A stretch of DNA of 64,000 bases, taken from the NCBI GenBank assembly GCA_944989445.1, contig CALYLW010000138.1, positions 551,421 through 615,420 on the forward strand. The letters are read 5' to 3'. Made by a program: the position numbers and the translations under genes. Every line of letters starts with the position of its first letter. The first letter of the stretch is position 1. This stretch comes from Ampullaceana balthica (Eukaryota > Mollusca > Gastropoda > Lymnaeidae). This document shows, piece by piece, positions 33,236 through 45,700 of this stretch. The notes under the pieces are model-generated. The model searched no databases. It was not told where the DNA came from and saw nothing but the letters and a program-made list of their open reading frames with translations.

Positions 33236-36200
33236 ATGATGACGTCACTTCTATTATTATCCTGTTGTTGCCTGACTCTTGCCATGTCACAGAGTAAGTA
33301 AGCTTTGCCTCCCCTGTCTTTAGGTTAAACCGATGTAAGACACGTAGCTAAGTCATTGTATAAAATAAACTATGGGATTTGTTTGTTATCTATTAGCCGG
33401 TGGAGTGTGGCAGAAAGAAGGTGGGGCGTGTAAGAAAGTTTGGCAAGTTGTGTGATGTTATAAAGTATGGAAAGTTGTGTGATGTTATAAAGTATGGGGA
33501 GTTGTGTGATGTTATAAAGTATGGCGAGTTGTGTGATGTTATAAAGTATGGCGAGTTGTGTGATGTTATAAAGTATGGCGAGTTGTGTGATGTTATAAAG
33601 TATGGGGAGTTGTGTGATGTTATAAAGTATGGCGAGTTGTGTGATGTTATAAAGTATGGCGAGTTGTGTGATGTTATAAAGTATGGGGAGTTGTGTGATG
33701 TTATAAAGTATGGGGAGTTGTGTGATGTTATAAAGTATGGCGAGTTGTGTGATGTTATAAAGTATGGGGAGTTGTGTGATGTTATAAAGTATGGCGAGTT
33801 GTGTGATGTTATAAAGTATGGCGAGTTGTGTGATGTTATAAAGTATGGGGAGTTGTGTGATGTTATAAAGTATGGCGAGTTGTGTGATGTTAGAAAGAGT
33901 GACTGAAGGTGAGGTTCAACATAAACAATTATTCTTTATTTATTTTAATAGATGTCCATATTGTTGCAAAAGATAGGTGGCGTAGCTAGAACTTTTGCCG
34001 CCCGGGACGGTCTCCAATTCCCCCCCCCTCTTTTTTAGGGGCCGTCCATAAATGACGTCACGCACCGGAAAGGGGGGGGGGAGGGAGAGGAGTCACACCT
34101 TTGACGTGAGATCAAAATGCGCAACTTTAACTAAAAGTTCCACTTAAATATATGATTACCGACACTTAATTTAATGAAGTTTTACATGGCTTCACGCGTG
34201 TTACGATATTAGAGTGCAGCCTTACACTAAAGACACATTTAAATGACAAAAACAAAATTGATTTGAAACATGCTCATTTTCAAATGGAAAATACGGCTTT
34301 TAGGGAGGGGGGGAATCTTTGTGACGTCAGAGTGAAGAAGGGGTCTAAGTTTGTATGACGACATGTTACGAGGGGGGGAAGGGGTGAAAGATTAGCCAAA
34401 TCGCGTGACGTCATTTATGGACGGCCCCTTAAGTCAATCATATGATATTTTTTAAAAATAAATTAATTAACATGAATAAATAATTGTAATTAAAACGAAG
34501 TAAAGGTGGGGAACATTTTTACCATTGCATGCCCTATTTATGTAAGCAGTAATAAAAGAGGCCGCATACGCTGATATTCCTATAAATACACATTTATAAA
34601 AAATACAATATACTTTTTTAAGGCCACAAGAAAGTTATTGAGGTCTGAGGTCAACCCAACCCTCAAATGAGACAAAACATATTCCAAATTTATATCCAAA
34701 AACATTACCAATTAATATGCTTTTATATTTATTTATAAATAAATGATTGTCTTTATTAAACAAAGAAATTGTTTACATTAGTATGTAAACATAAATTTTA
34801 CATTTACTTACCTAATTTTCGTAAGTAGAAAAATCGTGTATTATGCTATCAAAGTTTAAATTATTTGTAATATCTTGTTCTATGGACAATATTGCAAGAT
34901 TTTGTAGTCTTAAATCACTCATTGAGGAACGGAGATAATTTTTTTATCAACTTCAGTTTGGAGAAGCTCCTTTCACAATTAGACACACTGATAGCAATTT
35001 TTGAAAAAATTCTTAGAAAAAGTATAATGTTGGGTACAGAATTTTCCAATTTACACTGTTCAATATATTGTAATAGATCAAGGGGGCCTTTCCCCCCCTT
35101 TTTTTAAACATAATGCCTCTTTTTTAGTCAAATGTCTAAGCCACTGCAACCTACGCGGCCGCAGTGTGCCCCGCACTTTCATAGGCCCCACCTATCTTAA
35201 TTTTCACTCATAATCCGTATTAATACCTTATCCCTATCCAAACTGGGCCCCGCGCAATCCTTTTTACATACTAAGCCGCACAGGGCCCTGCAATTGCTAA
35301 GACCGCCAATAAAACCTGGATACTTTATTTTTCAATATTGAACTGTTCTTTATCAATGTCAATAAAGAAATTTATTTGATGTTCAAATTCGTCATTTAAT
35401 AAGGTTACATGGTATTAATCACGAATATTTTCTTGAAAGGACATGCAACTCATCAACGCGTTCTTTTATTTTCTTTTATAATTCCATCCATGGATAAAAA
35501 CGTTGTACTTCTTGCTCTAAAGATAGAACCACGTCTTCTGAATTTTCCCCACTCATACTTTTTTCGCCTTCTAACTCGGCGTTCCGTTCAAATCTCCAAC
35601 TCTCTATAACAGGGTTCTGTGTTAGCACATCTTTTTGTTCCATGAAATGGGTTTGCATTAATTTTTTTAAAAGGCGGGTTCCCATAAAATGAGATAGCAT
35701 ACAAAAGAAAAAGATTTTATTGCACTGAGTAAAATTCCAACATCTGATCTCGTTTTACTAGTTACTTCTTCAGATGTCAATTTTTCCAAAACGCTTGACA
35801 TTTTAAAGTGTGTCTTTTTCGAAATTATTTATGTTATTGTAGTGTTTATTAACGGAGAAATTTAAATATGTTCATGTTCTTGCCATATATATTAATAATT
35901 TTCCATAAAATAAACGAGTTCAATTTACTTACACATTACTTTAATTGGATAGGCGTAAACTTTTTAATGAATAACTGTATTTTAATGAAAAACACAAATT
36001 ATTTGCGCTACTTTAATGCAATAAAACAATATAAATTTAATTTTTAGTAATGTACCTTACAATAATTTTCTGAAAACAGAAACAGTAATATAAATTACTA
36101 CATGCAAGTTAAACACAATATTTGAACCACCATGCCATGTAGGTACTTGTTAGCGCATCATTCTGCGCATGTCGAAATTCACACGCAAAAACTGTCGTGG

Positions 36201-39200
36201 CGATATTAATAGCACATAATATTCAGCGCAACGGTAATGTATTGTTGGTTTTGTTTTGTTTTTGGTTTTTTTAAAATTTGGTGTAGTTTTCTTATAAAAG
36301 CGCCATCTGTGACGCATAACACTTAATATTCAAAACAAATCGATACCTTTTCTAGTGATTTTAAATTTTTGAATGGTTTCCGTTAGTTATAACAACCACT
36401 ATGTAAAGTTATCAAACAAAATGTTTCGCGAATCCGTTAATTAAGACTCGAAATTACGAATATTTCTGTTACCATTGCAACGATTCTTGTAACATTTTTC
36501 TCTTAACCCATCATTCATTTGTAGCAATAGCAGCCAGCTGCATGACTCAGAAAGTGTTTGTATGGGGAATTAAAGGAACAATTCGAAATATCCAAAAATC
36601 TTGTTAAAGTTTTTACACTGTTTATCACTTACACATGTATGGCATCTGTCCGTCTACGAAAGACGATAGATTTATCTTTATTATCTGCAGCTCTTTGTGT
36701 GGCTGATGAGACCAATCCTTGAGTGGCAGTCTCTTCTGCATGACACACACACGAAAGCAGTGGGGCAGTGTTTCCTGGCCTTTCTCCTCGCTCTTTTCCC
36801 GACTGCTTCTGCCCTAGTTTGCTCCTCTGCTCTTAGTGATCCTTCTTTCACTATAGCCCGCCACATGGACCTATCCTCTGCCAGGTTTGCACAGTTTTGT
36901 ATATCAATGTTGGCTACTTTCATGTCTCTCTTGCATATGTCCACGTATCTGATACATGGCCGACCAACCGACCTTTTCCCTGTCGCCAGCTCGCTGTAGA
37001 GCACATCCTTGGGTATGCGACCACTTTGCATCCTCTTGACGTGTCCAAGCCAACGGAGGCGTCTTTGGCTTAATATTGCTGCAATACTACTCATGCTTGC
37101 TTGAGCCAGGACCTCTGTGTTGGGGACTTTCTCTTGCCATTTGATGTCCAGGATGCGGCGCAGGCATCTGAGGTGGAAGCTATTGAGCCTTCTTTCATGC
37201 CTGGTATAGGTGGTCCAAGACTCGCATCCATAGAGGAGTGTGCTCAGTACGCAGGCCTGGTATACCTGCAGCTTAGTCCTTGCTGTGAGTTTGGCATTGG
37301 ACCAGACTCTTTTGTACAGTCTAGCCATAACAGTTGCTGCCTTCCCTATCCTGCTACTTATCTCATCTTCCAGTGAGAGGTTGCTCGAGATGTTTGATCC
37401 CAGATAAGTAAAACTGTCAACAGCATCCAGGTTGCAATCGTCAATGGTGATAGTCGGGAGAGAGGCAGCATCCTGTGCCATAATGTTGGTTTTCTTTATA
37501 CTTATGGTCAGGCCAAACTCTTTGCAGGCAGCGGAGAAGCTGGATACAAGGTTATGCAGGCCGTCTGCTGTGTGGGATATTAAGGCGGCATCGTCTGCAA
37601 ATAAGAGCTCGCGCAGCAAAATCTTCCTTATTTTGGTCTTGGCTTTAAGTCGGGCAATATTGAATAATCTCCCGTCAGCTCTGGTGTGTATGTATATCCC
37701 CTCGCTGTTGTTCTTGAAGGCATACTGGAGTAAGATGGAAAAGAATATTGCGAATAGAGTAGGTGCCAACACGCAGCCTTGCTTTACTCCACTACTTACT
37801 GGGAAAGCCTCGGAGGTGGCACCGTTATAGCACACTGTGCCCTGCATGTTTTCGTGGAATTGCTTGATGATGTTAAGCAGATGTGTAGGGCAGCCTATTT
37901 TTTACTAAGATCTGAAAAAGGCCGCTTCTGCTGACAAGATCAAAAGCTTTAGTTAGGTCGACGAACGCGATGCATAGAGGCATATGTTGCTCCCTGCATT
38001 TCTCCTGCAGCTGGCGCAGAGAGAAGATCATGTCTATGGTTGATCTTCCGGCTCGAAAGCCACACTGCGATTCTGGGAGTACACGCGATGCTAGGGTCTG
38101 CAGGCGTGTCAATGCAACTCGGGCGAAGGCCTTTCCAACTATACTGAAGAGAGAGATTCCACGATAGTTGTTGCAGTCACTCTTGTCTCCTTTATTTTTA
38201 TACAGTGTAACGATGTTGGCATCTTTCAACTCCTGTGGTATCTGCCCCTGTTCCCAGCACAGAGTGAGGAGGTCATGCAAAGGCTGTAAAAGTATTTCTT
38301 TTCCACATTTGAGAACTTCTGGTGGAATTCCATAATTACCAGGGGCTTTCCCGCAGGCTAGGCAATCTATGGCTCTACTTAGCTCGACCATTGTGGGTAG
38401 GCTACCGAGCTCTTCCATGACCGGCAGGTCTGGGATATCGTCCAGGGCAGCAGTTGAGACATGGTTTATAATTGCGGACAATTCCAGGTAGTGCTCGATC
38501 CACCGTTTGAGTTGCTTGTCCCGATCAGTGATAATTTCCCCTGCTTTTGACATTAAGGGTGCTGTCTTGGAGGTCAGAGGGCCTGTTGCTTGTTTTATAT
38601 TCTCGTACATAGCCTTTGTATCGCCTCTATCAGCAGCTGACTGTATGCTGGAACTTAGATTGAGCCAGTGCGTGTTAGCGTAGTGGCGAGCTGCCTGCTG
38701 GGCATTTTTCTTGGCGCTCTTAAGGGAATGTAGAGTTTCTGGGCAAGGCCTGTCTTTATAGGCTAAAAGAGCCTTTCTTTTTACATCGGTGACATGCTTC
38801 ATTTCCTCCCAATGGGCATCAAACCAGTCTGCACTTTTGCCTTCTCTCTTGTCGAATGCCGCAATAGCTGAGCCATATATGGTGTCCCGCAGATGTGACC
38901 ACTTGGACTCAATAGTGTCTACTGGTGGCATTTGTACAAGAGCTTCTTTTAGTCTCTGGGTGTATTCTGCTGTTCTCTCTGGATTCTTGGTGGAGCAGAT
39001 GCCTATGCGTGGTTTCCCCTTGTTTTTGTTGCGGTACAATTTCTTTGGCAGTAACCTTACCTTGCTAGCCACTAAGGAGTGATCTGTGTCGCAGTCTGCA
39101 CTGTGGTAACTGCGTGTGAGGAGGACACTGGCCAGTTGTGTGCGTCTTGTGATGATGAGATCTAGTTGGTGCCAGTGTTTAGAGCGGGGATGCCTCCATG

Positions 39201-41627
39201 ACACTTGGTGGATTGCTTTGCAGTTGAAGAAAGTATTTGTGACACATAGTCCATGTAAGCAGCACATCTCTAGTAATCTCTGCCCATTTTCATTTAGCCT
39301 GCCTCTTCCAAAATAACCGAGGAAAGTTGGCCAGGCCGTGTGATCACTTCCAACTCTTGCATTGAAGTCACCAAGGAGTTAGATTGCTTCATTGGTGGGT
39401 ATGCTGGCTAGTGTTTGATTGAGATCATCATAGAGGAGTGGATGCTTATCTTCCACCCCCGCCCTGGCAATGACAACCTTGGACCACATCACTTACACAT
39501 ACGATTTTGAATTTATAAGTTAATTTGTTTTCCTACTCTAAATGAAACAAGAGACTTATATTAATTAATTTTTTTCAAAACTGTTTTTGTTATATTCTCA
39601 AATCAATTTTTACCAATGTTTTTCAGAGATGAGCCATATTCTAATGAACATGGTGGCACAGGATCCCTACGCCAGAAATATGATGAGGCTGCCATTATTC
39701 CAGGAACTATTTGACATTGAGATCCCACCCACGAGTGAACCAAGTGCCAAACAATTAGGGGCGGCGAGTCTTTTCGGACTCGCAGGTAACGGGATATTTG
39801 GGGGACCGTCGATGGGGGCTAGCGCGCCCCGTCCACCACAGGCCGGAAGTTCTCCACCAAACCAATCACAGATGGGTGAAATGATGTCAGGAACCTCTCC
39901 ATGGGACAGAAGCAACTTCGGGTCTGGTCAGTCCATGGGAAGAGGGGCGGGACCGAGTCAGTTTGACGGGAGCTATCAGATGACCGGAAGTTTGTCAGAC
40001 ACAACACAAAATAGTCCCCCACAACTCGGAGGCAGTTTGACCTGGCCACAGCAAAGTAATGGACGCTCGTTCGGAAACTCTCCTATAGGCAGCGGTTTGA
40101 ACTGGCCGTCCACTATGCCGTCAAACACACAGCAGGGAGGAGGTCAGCTAACGGCTTGGCCCCAGCAGCCATCTGTGGGTCAATCAATGGGAGACAACTC
40201 ATGGCCCCCACAAATGGGGGGTGTCATAACGTTGCCATCATTCGGAGGTAATGTCCCAGGATATCAACAAACTGCAAACATACCAGGAAATACTCAGCCA
40301 CAATGGCCTTCACAAGTGGGAGGTAATCAACAAATGGGAAACCTTCCAAATCAATGGAATTCACAACCCCAATGGCCTTCACAAACGGGAGGTAATCAAC
40401 AGTTGGGAAACCCTCCAAATCAAGGGAATACGCAACCACAATGGCCTTCACAAACGGGAGGTAATCAACAAATGGCAAATCCTCCAAATCAAGGGAATTC
40501 ACAACCACAATGGCCTTCACAAACGGGAGGTAATCAACAAATGGCAAATCCTCCAAATCAAGGGAATTCTCAACCACAATGGCTTTCACAAACGGGAGGT
40601 AATCAACAGATGGGAAATCCTCCAAATCAAGGAAATTCTCAACAACAATGGCCTTCACAAACGGGAGGTAATCAACAGATGGGAAATCCTCCAAATCAAG
40701 GGAATTCTCAACCACAATGGCCCGTGCAAATGGGAGGTAATGAGTTGGGAAATATTCCTCCAGAAAATAATAACTCTGTATGGGGTGGTATGACTAGAAC
40801 ACCTGGCATGGGTGATAGCTTGCCAGGAAACAACCCAATGGGTGGCCCTATGCCAGGGAACAACCCAATGGGTGGCCCTATGCCAGGGAACAACCCAATG
40901 GGTGGCCCTATGCCAGGAAACAACCCAATGGGCGGCCCTATCAGTCATGGGGGCCCTAGGGACAACCCAATGGGTGGCCCTATGCCAGGAAACAACCCAA
41001 TGGGGGCCCTATGCCAGGGATAACCAAATGGGTGGCCCTATCCCAGGGAACAACCCAATGGGTGGCCCTATCCGGGAAAACCAAATGGTGGCCCTATGCC
41101 AGGGAACAACCAAGTGGGTGGCCCTATGCCAGGGAACAAACCAATGGGTGGCCCTATGCCAGGGAACAACCCAATGGGTGGCCCTATGCCAGGGAACAAC
41201 CAAATGGGTGGCCCTATGCCAGGGAACAACCAAATGGGTGGCCCTATGCCAGGGAACAACCAAATGGGTGGCCCTATGCCAGGGAACAACCAAATGGGGG
41301 CCCTATCGTCAGGGAAACAACCAAATGTCTCCTCCGTATGGAATAATTTCCAACAGTCGTCCAAAAATTCCCTTAGATTTAATTGTTCAGCTCTATAACT
41401 CAGCGTCTAATCCCACACAAGGTGAGGCCCCATCTGGTAACACAGCTTCTGAAGGTCAAGGTTCACAAGCTGACCCCTCCACAGTGGCCAGTTTTTCTAA
41501 CACGCCTAGACAACCTCGGGCTATCATACAGGCAGGCCAGGTCATCCTACCAAAGGGACCACCTTCACGAAACTTTATTGACAGACTTATGGCCCTTGGC
41601 GGTGCTGAAGGCATTGAAATAATATAA
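33236..41627 (+). CDS. Gene B: secreted Gln/Asn/Pro/Gly/Met repeat protein (2 exons seen)
   Basis: Exon 1 (33236-33293) encodes the signal peptide MMTSLLLLSCCCLTLAMSQ and ends at A|GTAAGTA, phase 1. After TTTTTCAG the large exon 39627-41627 continues in frame. It starts MSHILMNMVAQDPYARNMMR, then has a Gly/Ser/Pro-rich part, six to seven 23-residue repeats (PQWPSQTGGNQQMGNPPNQG type), and about 15 ten-residue repeats (NNPMGGPMPG). The C-terminus, from SPPYGIISNSRPKIPLDLIV to GGAEGIEII, is distinct. Single-base losses in the 30-bp repeat (about 41005-41090) and a net +1 change near 41295-41315 break the frame, so the C-terminus is in another frame. AATAAA follows the stop at about 41662. Composition suggests a silk-like or shell-matrix protein; that role is inference. 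Extra exons in the 6.3 kb intron are possible. Confidence 0.7.
33433..33900 (+). repeat. 27-bp minisatellite, ~17 copies, in intron 1 of gene B
   Basis: Unit TATGGCGAGTTGTGTGATGT followed by TATAAAG; copies alternate between GGC and GGG. Because 27 is divisible by three the frame stays open (YGELCDVIK repeats, 33400-33906). A short possible exon (33398-33419) precedes it between TCTATTAG and GAAG|GTGGGG. Translation is not otherwise supported. Confidence 0.93.
33976..35400 (-). mobile_element. hAT transposase relic (dimerisation domain)
   Basis: On the minus strand, SVSNCERSFSKLKLIKKLSP at about 35000-34935 and then SDLRLQNLAILSIEQDIT after a frameshift make up the hAT C-terminal dimerisation domain. 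LLNDEFEHQINFFIDIDKEQ at about 35395-35320 is in a plausible upstream position. Outer ends are not defined. It lies in intron 1 of gene B. Confidence 0.65.
34038..34428. mobile_element. Palindromic MITE with GGGGCCGTCC termini, 391 bp
   Basis: Perfect inverted ends of 26 bases beginning GGGGCCGTCCATAAATGACG, flanked by TTA on both sides (34035-34037 and 34429-34431). Related sequence is nested in hAT copies 1 and 2. The superfamily is uncertain; a TTA or TTAA target is suggested. Confidence 0.85.
35401..36623. other. Intron 1 of gene B, AT-rich part
   Basis: No exon recognised. A minus-strand frame at 35700-35476 may be transposase debris belonging to the hAT relic. The rest is AT-rich filler. 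Confidence 0.4.
36637..39487 (-). mobile_element. LINE B, 5'-truncated, antisense in gene B intron
   Basis: ATCACTTACACAT (13 bp) flanks both sides (36624-36636 and 39488-39500), a typical LINE target duplication. On the minus strand the end of the APE endonuclease comes first (LLGDFNARVGSDHTAWP near 39380, then HQLDLIITRR and TDHSLVASK). Reverse transcriptase follows (YRGISLFSIVGKAF, FVDLTKAFDLVSR, SSGVKQGCVLAPTLFAIFFS, catalytic FADDAAL), then YGCESWTTYTRHERRLNSFH, and a C-terminal C..C..H..H finger ending HTKSC. A +1 A in a poly-A run near 37905 separates two long frames (39267-37873, 37847-36681), and there is a stop in the APE part. The clade is probably RTE- or I-like. Confidence 0.9.
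40290..40730 (+). repeat. 69-bp coding repeats in gene B
   Basis: Six to seven copies encoding the 23-residue PQWPSQTGGNQQMGNPPNQG-type unit. Differences between copies are mostly synonymous or conservative (MAN/MGN/LGN), consistent with a coding repeat. Confidence 0.85.
40825..41315 (+). repeat. 30-bp coding repeats in gene B, with frame breaks
   Basis: About 15 copies of AACAACCCAATGGGTGGCCC followed by TATGCCAGGG. GGGTGGCC became GGGGGCC (one base lost) at about 41008 and again at about 41296. Another base is lost at 41020 and four around 41070-41090. All three forward frames stay open over long stretches, hence the misleading overlapping frames here. Confidence 0.9.
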
Positions 41628-42714
41628 GTGCATAAAGTTTGAATGAGAGCAGGTTGTAGACAATAAAGGAATGGTTCACTTGAAAACGTATTTATTGTTT
41701 TTGTATATTCATTTTTTTAAAATGTTCTTGTTGAAGGTTTCCTATGTCAGTGAAATTCTAACACCAGAAAGTGATTTTATCAGGAGTTTCTTAACGACTT
41801 TTGAAATAAAATTCAAAGAAAATAAATAAAATAACTTTTTATTAAAAAAAGTAATGGATGTAACGTCAGCTGCTTTTGTATGTCTGTCAACGCGTCCCCC
41901 CGACCCCACAATGCGTTACGCTTGTCTGTTTTGGTAAGTATTATCTTACAAAACCTCTGGATATAATGACTTATTTAAATACATATATTAAATAAAACAC
42001 AAATCTATAAGGACAGGGGCGTGTCAATAATATGGACAGTGAACTATTTTATGAGCTGTGCTGCCAAATTATTTATTATGTATTCGGTTTTCGTGATGTT
42101 TCTTATAATTTTTGTTAAGGAGAGAATTATTTGCAGTATTGCAGTCCTACTTACCCTTATTGATGTACGTAGTAAGATTTTGAACAAAATAAACTCTAAA
42201 CAAAATTGATAAACTTTTGTTAAATTATTTATTTACATACTGAAATTTAAAAAATTAAATCAGAATATGGTCCAATATTAAGTAAGCAATATTTTCATGC
42301 CTGGTATTTCTATCAGAACCAACATCTTTAATAAATGTTGGTTCTGAAAACTCAAACACTGTTGACAATTCCATATTATTGTTTTAAACAGAAATAAAAT
42401 ACGGCTTTGACACAAACTATATATTTTAAAGTCTATTTGCTGTGTTTTGCTATATTAAAAAAATAATAATAATAACTATATACGAATGGCCTTGTAAGTT
42501 GTATAGATAAAGATATGTATAAATGTCTATTGATAAATCACAGAAAATAAAGATAAGAACATATATTGATAAACACAATATGCCGCAAAGACTATCTGTG
42601 ACAAAATATGTGTAGGGTTGTTGGAAGACACACAAAAAAAAGGGGGGGGGAGGTTATTTTAATTTTTTGGATTTTTTTCTTTGGTCAAATTTTCTCTCTT
42701 TCAAATCCATGTCA
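41628..42714. other. 3' ends of genes B (+) and D (-), converging
   Basis: AATAAA at about 41662 serves gene B. On the minus strand ATTAAA at about 42660, some 55 bases past the gene D stop, could serve gene D. The open frame at 42021-42209 is hydrophobic but lacks support. Confidence 0.5.
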
Positions 42715-45700
42715 TTAGAAAATATATTCTTTCATCATATAGGCACCAAATAGATTACCAGCTGCACTGCCAAAACCAGCATCACTTCCGGTAGCACTTC
42801 CAGGTCGATTCCCGTAGTAAGCGTCCAGTAATGAGGTCGGCTGTCCACCTGGTGAGCAGGTCATGAAAAGAGTTTTGTAGGATGTACTTGTATCATATTA
42901 GCTGGGGTATTAAAGAACACTACATTCAATTGTGTTGTGGGTTGGACAAGACAGCATTGTTTTGTACGATATAATGGTGGCATTAGCTGGGGTTTTCTGG
43001 AACACTACATTGAATTAAATTGTGTCGTGGGTTGGAGAAGACAACATTTAAGACTTCCTGTTTTCTCAAAGTCTACATATTAAATATTGTCCCATGTGCT
43101 CTTTTGCTCTAGATTCTAGATATTACACGATTTTGTTCATGTGCCCGAACCTCAATTTGCTCAATGATGTTCCTATATGTTCGCTTCCTCCATATTTTCA
43201 ATGAAGTCAAATGTTACTTAAATCCTATGTGTTCACTACACTAAGACAAACTTTGTCCTTTGTGTTTTTCCCCATAGGGGTAGTGATCGGTTAACCCCTG
43301 CCCTCCCCTTTTCTGACACGAAATGGAATTTTCATTGACATGTTTGAGCTTGTTTCATGTCGTATGATTTCTGTTTTTACGATCGACTGGGAGCAAGGGA
43401 ATGAACTGTAACTTTAAATACGAATCAATATTAAACTTATTCTCTTTTACTTCCCCTTTGCCATATTACCCCCTCCCCCACCCCCTAATTTTCCGCTAAA
43501 ACTTTTCATGACTTAAAAGTGTAATTTGGTAACTTTTATAGTAGAGTTGTGTTATCACGAGAGGAAAAGAGTAACTTTGAGAGTTTATTGCTGGTGTTTA
43601 TTTGTTCATACAAAAAGAGTTTGAAAAAGATGTTTGGAGATAGAAGTAGTTTGGTATTGAAGATTTAGAGGTGTAGATGAATAGATAATTTGATGACCGT
43701 AGAGGAGTAGATGAATAGATAATTTGATGACCGTAGAGGAGTAGATGAATAGATAATTTGATGACCGTAGAGGAGTAGATGAATAGATAATTTGATGGCC
43801 GTTCGAAATTTTCTGATTGTAACAAATGACTTGACCTAATACCATGATACAATGACCTACCTTGAGATAATGACTTACCTTGAGATAATGACCTACCTTG
43901 AGATAATGACCTACCTTGAGATAATGACCTATTTTGAGATAATGACCTACCTTGAGATAATGACCTACATTGAGATAATGACCTACCTTGAGATAATGAC
44001 CTACCTGAAGATGATAAAAGGGAGGTTGAGTGTGAGACTGCTGCGCCCCCTCCCCCAGCCTGTGGGTCAACTCCTGCTTCCATTTCTGCTTCAACGGGCG
44101 CCGTACCAAACCCAGGACCGGAACCTGCGCCCACAGCTTCTGCTGGCATGGGATTGTTGATGTCAGGATTGGGGCCGATGGGGGGCAGTTGGGGCATGGG
44201 CCCACTCACCATGTTTGGGAAAGGAATTGCGCCACCTTGGTTTGGGGGTGGCGGAAAATAGTTCATGGGCGGAGGAGGGGGGTAGAAATTGGTAGGAGGT
44301 GGTGGGTTACGTAGCAACTGATAATTGGGTGGAGGGGCGTAGTTTTGTCGCACATAACCTGCAGAAGTAAGTGAAGAAGATGAACACTTTAAAGAAATGT
44401 ATTTACTGCTATAGAGAAATCTCTCAAATATGTTTTTAGCATTTAAGTATATATTGTTCTAGAGAAAGCAATCATAAATGTCACGGCCTAAAGATAAATT
44501 CTAAGATTAATTTCTTTGACTTTTTGTAAATGTTTTCGAGCAATAAAAGTAGGCCTACCATGTTAAGCATTGAAAGTATAAACAGTAAAAACCTCATATT
44601 TGTTTATTTAAAGTATATGGATTAAATGAACTCAATAAAAACAAAATATGGAGCATAATCCACATTAAAATCATAATTTGTGATGTGATTCATTGTGATT
44701 AAAATAAATGAGGATATTTTTTGTCCGACCATGCACTTACGAAAATGTGTCAGTTTTGACAAAAGTTGATTACAATCACCTCATGATACAAGAAATCTGT
44801 TTACAGTGTAAAACAATCGTAAATAAAAGAAAATGAACATTACAAACGGTTTCATATAAAGTTTTTACCGGAGAAAGTCGTCACACTTTTAGTTAATTTA
44901 ACAAAAATTTTACAATATATTGTTATAAGTAATAGATTCCCTAAATTGTGATTGGTTCTTTTATGCTATCATACTAAATGTGTTACTCATAATGTGTTCT
45001 ACACTTTGTATCAGTATCTATACAATATCTGTCAGTTAATTTTCATTACAGTTAAATCATCTAACAGTCGATTTATCTTACAGTTGATTCATCCAAAAGT
45101 AGATTTTTTAACATGGTTCATCTAACAGTCGATTTATCTACAGTTGATTCATCCAAAAGTAGATTTATTTAACAGTTGGTTCATCTAATAGTCGATTTAT
45201 CTTACAGTTGATTCATCTAAAAGTTGATTTATCTAATAGTTGATTTATTTTACAGTTGATTCATCTAAAAGTTGATTCATCTAACAGTTTATTCATCTAA
45301 CAGTTGATTCATCTAACAGTTGATTCATCTAACAGTTGATTCATCTAACAGTTGATTCATCTAGCAGTTGATTCATCTAACAGTTGATTCATCTAGCAGT
45401 TGATTTATCTAACAGTTGAGTCGGCGTTCAACTAGAGGTTTGTGTATTTCTCATTGTTGACCCTTGACTTAAAATGAAAACGAATTTACTGCCTCATGAA
45501 GGATAATAATAAATAGAGAGGACAAGGCTGATTATTTACGCTTTGTCTTGGACCCCTTTGATCCCTGGTCTACCCCTGTCTACGTCACTGTTGGACCCCT
45601 TTGACCCCTGGTCTACCCCTGTCTACGTCACTGTTGGACCCCTTTGATCCATGGTCTACCCCTGTCTACGTCACTGTTGGTTCCCTTTGATCCCTCGTCT

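Larger units (their letters stand above)
42849..44004 (-). other. Intron 2 of gene D
   Basis: 1156 bp, donor G|GTAGGT and acceptor CTCACCAG. It contains the 18-bp donor array and a 34-bp array at 43665-43800. If intron 2 is not spliced, the frame stays open to 43598, adding Arg/Ser/Leu/Gln repeats and then Tyr/Ser/Ile-rich sequence. Confidence 0.6.

Noticed and set aside
36681..39267. Host gene for a reverse transcriptase-like protein (long frames)
   Set aside because: A 13-bp target duplication, 5' truncation and frameshift show it is a LINE insertion.
40224..41364. Multiple overlapping frames on both strands
   Set aside because: Shadows of gene B repeats; only the frame linked to exon 1 and the distinct C-terminal frame are kept.
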